A stretch of 64,000 nt of DNA from the NCBI GenBank assembly GCA_030068145.1, contig JAPJBO010000198.1:229919-293918 (forward strand). Reading direction: 5' to 3'. The stretch's first letter is position 1. Each line of letters starts with the position of its first letter. Positions 1-9,860 of the stretch are shown one piece after another. This stretch comes from Diplonema papillatum (Eukaryota; Euglenozoa; Diplonemea; Diplonemida; Diplonemidae). A program made the translations under genes and the position numbers. The notes under the pieces are model-generated. The model searched no databases and was not told where the DNA came from. It saw nothing but the letters and a program-made list of their open reading frames with translations.

Positions 1-569
1 CCCCCCGAGAATTTGTAGCCTTTTCGCAACTGTACTGTATGGGTAACCCGCAAAAGATTGTGGTTAACGGATGCAAACAACAAACTGCTTCCTCGACGTC
101 TCATGTCAGCCTTCGCATTGTAGGGCAAACCCGCACTTTGCAAGCAACAAGCCGACCCGTGCTCAGGCCGTATAATGGTTAGCGGGCTGCCTTGCTACTG
201 AACGGGGTTCGAACAATGACGACGCTCACACTTCTTCTTCTACGTTCGTTCTGGTCTGGTCCAAGCAAACCCTACCAATGCCCCTCACTCCCCTCTGAGA
301 ACCCTAAGAATGAACGAAGTCGAACAACTGGGAGAATATTCCGCAACGACAGCAGCCCTCCTCTCCCTTTGCTTGTTTTGTCACTTGCGGCGTGCGAGAG
401 TCCAGGGGTGTGTGTGGCGACCGTTACGGCCCGAGATCAGTCGGGTCACTGGCATCAGAATTTTGCAGGAGATTCGTTGACGCTGCGTATTCGTCGCAGA
501 TTCAAACCGACGGTCTAAATCTGCCGGGAGTCGGCCGGGGGCGGGGGAAGGAAAAAGAAGAAGAAACGA
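1..569. other. No gene recognised
   Basis: No ORF here has convincing coding character. A tRNA-like stretch at about 170-215 has an A-box-like TGGTTAGCGGG and a B-box-like GGGTTCGAAC about 30 bases apart. It lacks a foldable acceptor stem, so it is at most a Pol III promoter remnant. Confidence 0.4.
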
Positions 570-591
570 AAGGCCGCTCCGGGTCCAGGAA
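570..591. repeat. Left 22-bp direct flank of the foldback element
   Basis: These 22 bases are repeated exactly at 2542-2563, on the other side of the element. The sequence belongs to the 5' end of dispersed family R1. It carries a CCGGGTCC variant seen only in these two copies (other R1 copies read CCTGGTCC or CCTGGCCC). This supports a target-site duplication rather than two independent R1 copies. Confidence 0.75.
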
Positions 592-2541
592 TCATAGATG
601 GCCGTTATATAACGTTATATAACGTTATATAACGTTATTCCCGGAGTTATTTGTTACCCCCCCCCTAAATCCAGAAAAACCGTTATTGACCGTTATAAAA
701 CCGTTATTTGCCATTTTTGGTCGAAAAATAACGTTATTTGACCGTTATAACGTTATATAACGTTATAATAACGGTATAATAACGGGTTTTTACCAGTCCA
801 TGGGAGGTCACACTGTCCTCCAGATTTTGGTCATTTTTGGCCATTTTTGCCACATTTTCCAGATTTTGGCCAATTTTGGTTATTTTTGCCAATTTTTCCA
901 GATTTTGGTCAATGTTGACCAGTTTTGCCGTGTTTTCCAGATTTTGGCCCATTTTGGCCGTTTTTACCGATTTGGCCAGGATTGGCCATTTTTGCCATGT
1001 TTTTCAAAAATTTGGCTATTTTTGCCGATTTTTCCAGGTTTTGGTCATTTTTGGCCAGTTTTGCCATGTTTTCCAGACTTTGCCCATTTTGGCCGTTTTT
1101 GCCGATTTTTCCAGGGTTTTGGTCATTTATGCCCTGCCCCTCACCAGAGCTATTCTTGTCTGAGTTTCTTAAACCCGCACAAGCTCGAACAGGCAGTCCG
1201 TGCGCGGAAAAAAAAAAAGGTCGAAAGACACCAATCTGTACGCCCATTCGGGATCGTCGGAAACACAAAAACACGTGTACCGCCCCACCCGCTTCGATTT
1301 CAGCCACACTAGTCTTTCCAAAGGGAATATCGACTATGCCTGCGAAAAGCTCCCCGAAGGTCCAGCCGAAGCCGAAGGCTCAACCTAAAGCTCAGCCGAA
1401 AGCTCAGCCGAAGACCCCAGGTACACAGCGCAAACGGCCTCGCGCCGAAAGTACGGATAGCAACAGCAGCAGCAGCGCCGCCTCGGTTGCAAAGGCGCGA
1501 CGCGGAAGGAAGAAGGTGGCGGAAACGCTGCGCGTCGAGGCCTTGTCCCGCGACCTGGCATTGACTGGCCCCAGCGTTCTCCCTGTCACGAAACCACCAA
1601 GTAAGAGCCCGGAACAACGATTCATCGACCGGATCAAGAAAACCGACCCCGGGCTGGCTGGGTTCTACGGGAAGCGCCAGCTGTGACTGCTCGACTTTGC
1701 ATGTCTCGTGCTCATCATGCACCCATATTTGGTACTGGGACCTTGTCTGACTGGCATAGTACGCAACGGTCTGCCGAGTGGACAAGCTTGGACAAGTTGG
1801 ACTCCAGTGGCCGGATCATGCTGGTGACATCTGCTGCCTCACGAAGGACACTGCAAACGACCGTTACGGGCCACCGACTGAGGGACACGCGCCGGAAACC
1901 CAAAACTGCAGACATCCACATCCCAAGAACAACATCGCACAGTGAAAGAGTCATGTGAATCCGGAAGGATCGCGTTTGTCGCGCTTGGGTGGAAGTCCGC
2001 AAGAAAATAAGTAAAAGAGAAAAAGCTCTGGGGAGGGGCTATACGGACCCCTGAGGACCGGTTACTACGAATTCTTTTCGGACCAGGGTTTGTTTCCGAA
2101 CAGTTTTTGTGACCGGGATCCAAAAATCGGCAAAAGTCTGGAAAAATTGGCAAAAATGGCCGAAATTGACCAAAATCTGGAAAATCGGGAAATCTGGAAA
2201 AATCGGAAAAAATGGCCGAAATTGACTGATCTGGATAAATCGGCCAGAGTGGCCAAAATCTCAAAATTGTCCAAAATCTTGAAAAATCGGCAAAAATGGC
2301 CGAAATCTGGAAAAAATCGGCAAAATGGCCAAAACCTGAAAAAATCGGCAAAATGAGGAAAAAATGACAAAAATCTGGAAACATGGCCAAAATCGGAAAA
2401 ATTCTAAAAACCGTTATTTGCGTTATTTTTTCCGTTATTTTGCGTTTTCGACCGTTATATAACGTTATATAACGTTATGTAACGTTATCACCGTTATAAC
2501 GTTATATAACGTTATATAACGTTATCAACCGGCCATCTATG
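592..2541. mobile_element. Foldback DNA element with degenerate inverted arms
   Basis: The element is bounded by an inverted TCATAGATGGCC (592-603 and 2530-2542, sharing one base with the flank) and by a 22-bp direct duplication. Each arm has two layers. The outer layer has palindromic AACGTTATAT units (about 601-790 and 2404-2526). The inner layer has TTTTGGCCATTTTTGCC-like units on the left (about 815-1128) and their complement on the right (about 2120-2395). The middle carries one small basic-protein ORF and no recognisable transposase, so the element is presumably mobilised in trans. Foldback elements are known in many eukaryotes, but a 22-bp duplication is longer than the 2-11 bp typical of DNA transposons. 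Confidence 0.75.
1336..1686 (+). CDS. Small basic Lys/Pro/Ala-rich protein carried by the foldback element
   Basis: This is a 116-residue ORF from an ATG at 1336. The open frame extends further upstream, into the repetitive left arm. The N-terminal third has KAQPKAQPKAQPK repeats, followed by a Ser-rich linker (about residues 40-55), a basic RRGRKK cluster and a C-terminal stretch ending GFYGKRQL. The composition resembles histone H1 tails or other nucleic-acid-binding tails, but no domain is recognised. It lies alone between the inverted arms, so it is either element-encoded or a captured host sequence. Bases upstream (about 1218-1260) resemble sequence at about 57736-57790, which suggests a shared repeat. 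Expression is unproven. Confidence 0.45.
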   Translation: MPAKSSPKVQPKPKAQPKAQPKAQPKTPGTQRKRPRAESTDSNSSSSAASVAKARRGRKKVAETLRVEALSRDLALTGPSVLPVTKPPSKSPEQRFIDRIKKTDPGLAGFYGKRQL

Positions 2542-2563
2542 AAGGCCGCTCCGGGTCCAGGAA
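2542..2563. repeat. Right 22-bp direct flank of the foldback element
   Basis: Exact copy of 570-591. On this side the R1 repeat continues uninterrupted to about 2690, so R1 was the insertion target. Confidence 0.75.
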
Positions 2564-2690
2564 CGCAACGGCCAACCACAGCTTGCAAAGCTTGAGTCGA
2601 AGGCAGCACAGTGCAACCAACCCTGTCTGCTCTGTGGCTGACCGCCTACGACGAGCTTGTGTTCAGCGCAAGCTGGCGTGCCCTAGCTGC
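2564..2690 (+). repeat. R1 dispersed repeat, remainder of the target copy
   Basis: It resembles the R1 copies at 4419, 22942 and 43218 (CAGCTTGCAAAGCTTGAGTC core). It diverges after about 2690, before an AT-rich stretch with a TATAAATA-like sequence at about 2730. Confidence 0.7.
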
Positions 2691-2882
2691 ACCCAATTCT
2701 AGCAGGTCAGACCTGGAGACCAGGTTACTATATAAATATGCGGGTTAAGGATCTGTCCGTATGTCACAGTGAAAAATCCCAAGCAAAAGTTTCACCTTTG
2801 CTGAAAAAAAAATTCCAAAAAGCTCCTGAAAAAAAAAAAGTTCAAAAATCCATTTCCCTAGGCAATTTCCCTTTGGGAAGAG

Positions 2883-3001
2883 GGTGCCGTCTGGCGAACA
2901 GCAGGCGGACCCGTACACGTGGGGTACCTCGTTGCCTTGGCTCGGCGCAGCTTCCGCTTCCGCGGTCACGTGCCGCTCCCTTTGACTTGTCGGGATGTGC
3001 C
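2883..3001 (+). pseudogene. 3' fragment of an RT-RNase H retroelement
   Basis: This stretch is similar to 27730-27847 of the split-direct-repeat element. It includes the segment equivalent to the RNase H C-terminus (DPYTRG region) and the CCCTTTGACTTGT terminal motif. It is the only other trace of that family in the window, and its 5' side is lost. Bases 3002-3381 beyond it hold no recognisable gene. Confidence 0.75.
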
Positions 3002-3381
3002 ATCATCAGATCAACCGCAGTTGAGCCGAGGGGGAACAGTTGTTTTGCCTTTCCGATTGCTCGGGATTTTTCGATTTCCTTCATGGCTGCGCCAGTACCC
3101 TCCAAATAGCGATGCCCCGTTGCTTGCTGTGAAGGAAGGGTTGACCCTTGAAACGCTCCACGCGGGAACCTGGGACCTTCTCCGTGTTGTGGATGTGCAC
3201 ATTGTAGTAGGTAAGTGTCGAACTGCCGAGCAGCCGGAGCAGGTCACCTGCTTGGTCTTATTTTAGATGCTCTCTGTTTGAATCCTCGGACGCTCTAAAT
3301 TGCCGGTCCTTTAAGCCTCCAAAAAGCACTCTAAAACAGGGAAGCGGACGGGGGAGAAGGGGGAGTACTCCGTTGTCCGCC

Positions 3382-6300
3382 ATGACCGCGCAAGGCAGCG
3401 AGCGTGCGGAAGACAAGCCACTCGACGCCGTAACTAAAATCATCACGGCCATCCGGGGGAGCCAGTCGCTGACGTATCAGGTGTGCGAACCGTTCGGGCA
3501 GAGGTCAGTCTGCAGTGCTGACGACTGGTACCCCCAATCCCTTTCTGTTTCTTCGGTACTCCTAGGAAGTCGACAGCACGCCTAGTCCCTCCGTTCCCCG
3601 TTGTTCCGCCGTATCTTTTTTCCTGCTGTATTCTGCAGGAAGAGCAAAAGGTGGGGAACAGATGATTGGGGAAGAACATACAGGTTAAAAAGAGGCCGTC
3701 AGAGACGGTACGGAGGGGTTTGAAGGGGGAGGGCAAAAAAGGGGGCAAACGGTGGGGCCTGCGTTTGTCAGTTTTTGCTTCACCCCCCCGACCTTCCTTT
3801 TGGCGAGTGGATATGAGGAGTTCGCTCAGAAACGTAAATATTCCAGCTTGACGCGCCGAAGGCGCTCAAGCAAGCTTGCTAGGTGTAAAAGGAACACATG
3901 AAAACAAGAATAGGGGACGCACGAAGAAGAAAAGAAGAAGACCGCCTGGTGGAACGTGATGGTCAACCGCAGCTTGTATAAGCACCTGCTTTGTAGGAAA
4001 TGCTTAAGGAGACTGCCAGTTGCGATAGATCAAAGGAGGTAAATGTGCTGTAGCCCAGGTAAATCTGGGTTTAGTGGCGGGCGTAAGGGTTCAACAAAAA
4101 GGACTCACTTTGTAGTTGTATTGTTTTCTCCCCCTCAAGCCTCCTTCGAAATGAGCACAAAGCAGTCCCTCGAGTATCTTGAGTCGGAGGTAGCACAGTG
4201 CTACAATCCGCTCTGCCCTGTGGCTGACCGTCTCGACGAGCTTGCATTCGGGCCAAGCCCATGTGCGCCACGCCTTGATGCTTTAGTTTGGGAAATCGGT
4301 AGCCACTGTACGTCAGCCCGTGGCTCTGCAGTACCGTGAAGAGCACGTGAAGCTTGGCTCCCGTGTAGTCGTGTAGTGGTACCGAAGGGAGGCACGAAGA
4401 GAAAAAAGAAAAAAAAAAGGCCGCTCCTGGTCCAGGAACGTGACGGTCAACCACAGCTTGCAAAGCTTGAGTCGGAGGCAGCACAGTGCCACAACCCCGT
4501 CCGCTCTGCCCTGCGGCTGACCGTCTCGACGAGGTTGTGTTCAGCGCAAGCGCCAAGCCCCAAGGTGCGCCAAGCCTTGATGCTTTAGTTTGGAAAATCG
4601 GTAGCCACTTGACCCGTAGGCCCGTGGCTCTGCAGTACCGCCGAACAACGTGAAGCTTGGCTCCCGTGTAGCAGGCTTTCCCTGGTACCATGGGTCTCAC
4701 TCAGGGGGGCACGAAAATAAAATACCGCATACGCACAGGGGCTCGAGGATGACATCAAGCAAGTAGTGGAGCAGTACCACGACGCCGAGGGAAGCCTCGA
4801 GAGTCTGAGCGTCGTCAGCGCATGCGACATCTTCAGGCAGTTCATCACCCGTCTCTCCCGACAGCAGCTCGAAATCGAAATCGGCGATCTCAAGAGCATG
4901 CTGGTGGAGCGAGGCGAGCAGTTTCTCGAAGTCGCAAAGAAGGCACGGGACGTTGTATGCCTCTTTTCCGTACACCACCCCTCCCCCAACTCTGGATTGG
5001 TCTGCGTTCACGAGCGAAACCCGAGGCGAAGAACGAGGTTCACACGAAGGTGTCCTGCTGCCCAAGGCTTGTAGTTCGGGTTAGAGTGCAGTGTAACCGC
5101 CGCGTTCGGTTAAAATGCATATGGTACGATGCCAAAAGGGGGGGGGGGGGGGGGGGGGGGGTTTGGGCAGATGTTTTATGGTATAGTCAGATACTGGGCA
5201 TGGGTATAGGACCCATACCCCCCCAGGAACCATGTTTTCGGGCCGATTTTGGGGTCCAATGCCCTCGGAGAACCTTTTTCTGAGCGCAAAACTCAGTTGT
5301 TGTGGACTTTGAGACTTTATTATATAGGGCGTTGACGACCGTCCAGGCTCGCTTCGAGAAAGTGATGGAGCGATATTCCGTAGTTGGAATAATGTTGAAC
5401 TGGACTAAAGCTGGAACGGGCAAATGACAGACCGGGTAAAACCTGGGGGGGTGTCCCCAGGTAGTCACCTGCGTGACTGCACCAGTGGTGGTCCTGCAGC
5501 TTCCCGTGACAACGGCATCTAGAGGTCGAGCTGAGTATTGAGCACCCCAAGGCACGAGGGTAAGCACCAGCGTCGCGGTACTCTGCAACGTACGCAAAGT
5601 CGCAAACGCAGGAAAAAAAATGCCGAACTGGGGACACCGAGCCCCATTAATGGGGGGTGTCCCAGGTTTTACCCGGTTCAACATTAATCCAATCACGGTA
5701 TACAAAGAACACCTTCCCACGTTGTTCAACCAGGAGACTTCAAAACCCTCCCCAATTTTGGGGGTGTCCCAGGTTTTACTCGGTTCAACATTAATCCAAT
5801 CACGGTATACGAAGAACACCTTCCCATGTTGTTCAACCAGGAGACTTCGAAACCCCAGAGCTTCAAGCGAACTTTCCCCAATTTTGGGGGTGTCCCGGTT
5901 CAACATTAATCCGAGAACGGTATACGAAGAACACCTTCCCGTGTTGTTCAACCAGGAGACTTCGAAACCCCCGGAGCTTCAAGCGAACTTTCACTCCAAA
6001 ATACTACAACACTTACAAGCATGGCTAGCCGTATTAAAGCATACCTACTACCCAGCCTCACAGCCTCAATGGTCAACCGGAGACCCTAAAACACCGAACC
6101 TCTAAACCACAATAAACGCTAAAAAACACCCGCGCGCAGATCGCCGAGCAGCTGCTGCCGTTCCTGCGGGAGAACACGTCGATCCTGGTGCACGGGTACT
6201 CGGACGCGGTCGTCGCAGCCGTCCTGCACGCTGCGAGCAAGCGGCGGCTCCGCCTGATCGTGACGGAGGGCCGCCCGGGTAACGAGGGCTATCGGTTCTT

Positions 6301-7368
6301 GCAGAAACTGTCCGAGTCGGGCTGCAGCGCGGCCGTGCACCTGATCCCGGACACGGCGGTGGCGGCGACGCTGTCGGAGGTCGACATCGTGCTGCTGGGC
6401 GCCGGCGTCGTGACGGAGAACGGGGGCATCATCAGCACAGTCGGCTCGTACCAAATAGCCCTGGTCGCGAAGCAGCTCAACCGCCCCGTCTACGTCTGCA
6501 CCGAGTCCTTGAAGCTGGCGAAGATTTACCCTCTCGACCAAACCGAGCTGCCGCCAGCCCGTGGCACGAAGTTCGTCCCCCTCGAGGAGCTGTCCGCGAA
6601 GCAGCTTTCGAACACCACCGTCGACTACACGCCCCCGCAGTACATCACCCAGGTACGGGCCCCCCTCCCTCCAAATTTTTTTGTAAGCACCTGCTTTGTA
6701 GGAAATACTTGAGGGGGCTGCCAGCTGCAAAGGTCAAAGGAGGTAAATCTGAGTTCAGTGGTGGGCCTATACGTTCAACAAAAAAGTGCCGAAGGGATCC
6801 CAAATGCTGTAACTACCGAACCACGTGCTGAACGGACGTGAGGTCATGCGGGTCAACCCCACACGACAAATCACACAAACACAACAGGTCAAAGTCCTGA
6901 GTGAGAAAGAACAAATCAGATCGTGTTTGTATTGTATCGCCCCCGCTGTCCTGTCTGCAGACACTCAGGTTGCGCAGATGATGGTCGGCGGCAAAGGACC
7001 GAAACACGGCTATATCCATCCCCGGTCCTTTCTTTCGGGGGGATTTCTTACAATGTTCAGGCAGAACACTGCCTCTCATGCAATGATTGATGCTAGCAGC
7101 CAGTCTTCTTCGAAGAAGGCATTGTCTAGAGCAAAAGCAAATAATTTGAGGATAGCAAGAACTAATGGAATGGCATCGAGCAACAAGACAACGTGCTTTG
7201 AAACACGCAGTTGAAGAACCGTATCAGTGAGATGAGGCCAGAATATGCCAGCTCCAATTCACACGAGTTCACAACACAACACAAACTCCCCGCGCGCAGA
7301 TTTACACGGACCTCGGCATCATGACCTCCGCCGCAATGTCTGACGAGCTGTTGAAGCTATACACGTGA
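3382..7368 (+). CDS. EIF2B1: Translation initiation factor eIF2B subunit alpha (four exons)
   Basis: eIF2B alpha is a regulatory subunit of the cytosolic decamer that exchanges GDP for GTP on eIF2. The exons I infer are 3382-3480, 4739-4954, 6140-6652 and 7300-7368, all joined in phase 0. They give about 298 residues, close to the family's roughly 305. Exon 1 has the ATG and an AVTKIITAIRGSQSL helix. Exon 2 carries SLSVVSACDIF and VERGEQFL. Exon 3 carries LVHGYSDAV, VTEGRPGN (near residue 145), the VVTENGGIIS loop and YPLDQTELP. Exon 4 carries IYTDLGIM and ends SDELLKLYT. Donors are CAG/GTGTGC, GTT/GTATGC and CAG/GTACGG. Acceptors end ACGCACAG, CGCGCGCAG and CGCGCGCAG. The introns (1258, 1185 and 647 bp) are largely repeats. 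All regions expected of the family are present, so the gene looks intact. Confidence 0.92.
3968..4178 (+). repeat. R2 dispersed repeat (eIF2B alpha intron 1)
   Basis: A SINE-sized unit that begins near CACCTGCTTTGTAGG, runs through GATCAAAGGAGGTAAAT and ends CCCTCGAGTAT. Other copies are at 6684, 25250 and 49543. It runs directly into an R1 copy at 4180. Confidence 0.8.
4180..4375 (+). repeat. R1 dispersed repeat, 5'-truncated
   Basis: It begins inside the R1 core (GAGTCGGAGG) directly after R2 and continues through GATGCTTTAGTTTGGGAAAT. Confidence 0.75.
4419..4689 (+). repeat. R1 dispersed repeat, near full length
   Basis: About 270 bp, from GGCCGCTCCTGGTCCAGG to CCCTGGTACC, preceded by an A-rich tract. 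The R1 copies I compared run in the same orientation in this window. No Pol III boxes or ORF were recognised. Confidence 0.8.
5119..5311 (+). repeat. R5 terminal-arm repeat, solo copy (eIF2B alpha intron 2)
   Basis: It begins ATATGGTACGATGCC, contains a G-homopolymer run of about 23, and continues through TGCCCTCGGAGAACC to a CTTTGAG end. It matches both arms of the inverted-repeat element at 60062-61342, so it looks like a single left-over arm. Confidence 0.75.
5373..5998. repeat. R10 repeat: one inverted arm plus three tandem copies
   Basis: Three copies of a unit of about 115 bp lie at about 5648-5998 (GGGTGTCCCAGGTTTTAC, CAACATTAATCCAA, then CAGGAGACTTC). An inverted counterpart lies at about 5373-5460. 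Further copies are at about 62972-63060 and 63375-63412. The array ends about 140 bp before eIF2B alpha exon 3. Confidence 0.75.
6684..6785 (+). repeat. R2 repeat, starting about 30 bp after a 5' splice site
   Basis: Truncated R2 copy in eIF2B alpha intron 3. Its start lies just downstream of the donor at 6653. Confidence 0.75.
6786..6945 (+). repeat. R3 dispersed repeat, partial
   Basis: Contains GAAGGGATCCCAAATGCTG and the GAACGGACGTGAGGTCATGC segment shared with 46292, 49285 and 63062. Bases 6946-7299 complete the intron and show nothing else recognisable. Confidence 0.75.
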
Positions 7369-7807
7369 GGACTCGTGAGGATCCTAGCAGCACCCTGCTG
7401 GCGAGTGGCTGAGCCGGCCGGGGGAGGAGGCAAGGCGCACGGCCGCTGTGCCTTGCCTTCGCGCCGCTTCGCTTTGGAAGCTCAGCTGTTTTGCGGGGGG
7501 TTCGGCACCCTTGCGCCGCGCCCTGCGCACGCGCGTGTCTGACTCCTTGGTCCGCGTTGGCAAAGACGAGTGGCAGAGGATCGCACAGGTAAAGCGAATG
7601 ATTGGAGGCATGGGGGAAATCGCTTCCTCGACCTAATCTCAAACTTTAAATGGGCGTGAGCTCGGGGTTACTTCATTGAACCCTGACGTAGAATCCTGGT
7701 TCTAAGTGGGCCATTTCTGGTATGCAGGACTGGCGACGCGGGATGAACCGAGAGCTGACTTAAAGTGTCCGAGTGATCGCTCATCAGATCCCACAACGGG
7801 TGTCGGT

Positions 7808-8048
7808 TCATCCTGGGCCCTCGTTGCATCTGGACCGACCCAGTAGCCTTGCCTGTGGTTTGGAGCGGCCGGGAACTCCGGTTGGCATACCGACTCAGCA
7901 CATCTGGGCTTTCGTTTGCAAAGACGAGTGGCAATGTCGTACCTGAGCCCTTGTTGCATCCGGACCGACCCCGTAGCTTTGCCTGTGGTTTGGAGCAGTC
8001 GGGAACTGCCGTTGACATACGGACTCAGCATCTGGCATTCGTTCCTGC
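7808..8048 (+). repeat. Degenerate tandem repeat, two units of about 131 bp
   Basis: The two units share TTGCATC, GGACCGACCC and GCCTGTGGTTTGGAGC. A partial third start is visible near 7555. The rest of 7369-8631, between eIF2B alpha and the minisatellite, holds no gene I can support. Confidence 0.6.
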
Positions 8049-8631
8049 CCGGTGCTGGGGATGAGGGTATAACAGGCCGCCGTTTCGATGAGTATAGGTT
8101 CATCGGAATCGGCCGAACCCCCGACAACTCGACGGCAGAAGGAGAAGCTATCGGACGCGCATCTGCCGTCATGCGCTGCAGGTGCGCTGGTGTTACGAAA
8201 TTCATCGTCCGGCGTGTCGATGCGCCGTGTCTTGGGTAAGTTTAAACCGCCCTTTTGAATCATGTTGTCCCTCATCTTCGTTTCCAAGCGAATGCGCTGA
8301 CAATCTAACCCCGAAATCAGTCAGAACGACTTGGAAACCATGGGAAGGCGAACGACTGCAGACAAGGAACCCGCTCCCTTCCCTTTTATTTGCTGAGCGG
8401 TGGCTTTGCGCGAAGGTGGGAAGTGCCGACCAGACCGGGCGAAGAAATAAGTGCGCGGTTTCCCTGCACTCCCGCGCCCGATCCACAGACGCGGCGCGCC
8501 GCGCGGAAGAGCGGACAGCTATTGCTCGCAAACCAATTCCACCGAAGCGGAGGAGTCGTGAAGTTTTGGCAGGGGCTTGCCGGCAGGGGACAGGCTGGAT
8601 TTTCTAGTACCCGAAGCCCCTATTTAGGGGA

Positions 8632-9396
8632 GCTTGCCTGCATCAAGTTGCCTGCATCAATTTGTCTGCATCAAGTTGCTTGCATCAAGTTGCCTGCATC
8701 AATTTGTCTGCATCAGGTTGCTTGCATCAAGTTGCTTGCATCAAGTTGCCTGCATCAAGTTGCCTGCATCAAGTTGCCTGCATCAAGTTGCCTGCATCAA
8801 GTTGCCTGCATCAAGTTGCCTGCATCAAGTTGCCTGCATCAAGTTGCCTGCATCAAGTTGCCTGCATCAAGTTGCCTGCATCAAGTTGCCTGCATCAAGT
8901 TGCCTGCATCAAGTTGCCTGCATCAAGTTGCCTGCATCAAGTTGCCTGCATCAAGTTGCCTGCATCAAGTTGCCTGCATCAAGTTGCCTGCATCAAGTTG
9001 CCTGCATCAAGTTGCCTGCATCAAGTTGCCTGCATCAAGTTGCCTGCATCAAGTTGCCTGCATCAAGTTGCCTGCATCAAGTTGCCTGCATCAAGTTGCC
9101 TGCATCAAGTTGCCTGCATCAAGTTGCCTGCATCAAGTTGCCTGCATCAAGTTGCCTGCATCAAGTTGCCTGCATCAAGTTGCCTGCATCAAGTTGCCTG
9201 CATCAAGTTGCCTGCATCAAGTTGCCTGCATCAAGTTGCCTGCATCAAGTTGCCTGCATCAAGTTGCCTGCATCAAGTTGCCTGCATCAAGTTGCCTGCA
9301 TCAAGTTGCCTGCATCAAGTTGCCTGCATCAAGTTGCCTGCATCAAGTTGCCTGCATCAAGTTGCCTGCACCAAGTTGCTTGCATCAAGTTGCCCG
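8632..9396 (+). repeat. 14-bp minisatellite, about 54 copies
   Basis: The unit is TTGCCTGCATCAAG, nearly perfect in the middle with variant units at both ends. Since 14 is not a multiple of 3, all three forward frames encode the same 14-residue cycle (ACIKLPASSCLHQV) without stops. The long ORFs seen here are therefore a by-product of the repeat. It lies between two genes, about 1.3 kb after eIF2B alpha and 0.5 kb before the RNA-binding gene. Confidence 0.95.
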
Positions 9397-9860
9397 CCGC
9401 TGTCTAACCCAAAGCGTACAGACGAGCGTCGTCTACGTATATGTGGGTCAGCGGCCACGAGATACCGAACGTCTGTTTGGGGGAGGATGCAAGAACCGCA
9501 GCACAGGCGGCGGAGTCCAGCCTCAGAAGCTAGAGTAGAAGAGGGCGTGCTACAATGAAAACGCGTGCACATGCACACAGTCTCGTTTGTATACGCGATC
9601 CGGGTAACCGAAGCCATCGAACGCCACGGCCAGGGATGGATACGTTTACTCGCTGATCGATGCTACGGCAGTAAGGTAACCCCACAACACAGCCTTTCTA
9701 ATGCGGCTTCAAACTGACACCCAACGGTTAACAACAAAAGAACGTCCTTAGGTGGGTTGAGAGGGTGGCTGGGAAAGGGGAGGAACAGAGCTTGTCGCTG
9801 TAGCGGCGGCTAGCCGAGAAGGGGGGGGGGAGGGGCGGGGCGCAGCCGGCTGTTGCGGCC

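Noticed and set aside
165..220. tRNA gene
   Set aside because: A- and B-box-like sequences are present but no cloverleaf or acceptor stem can be drawn.
8390..9558. Three long overlapping ORFs (up to 382 codons) with a Cys-rich repeated peptide
   Set aside because: They are artefacts of a 14-bp repeat that has no stop codon in any forward frame.
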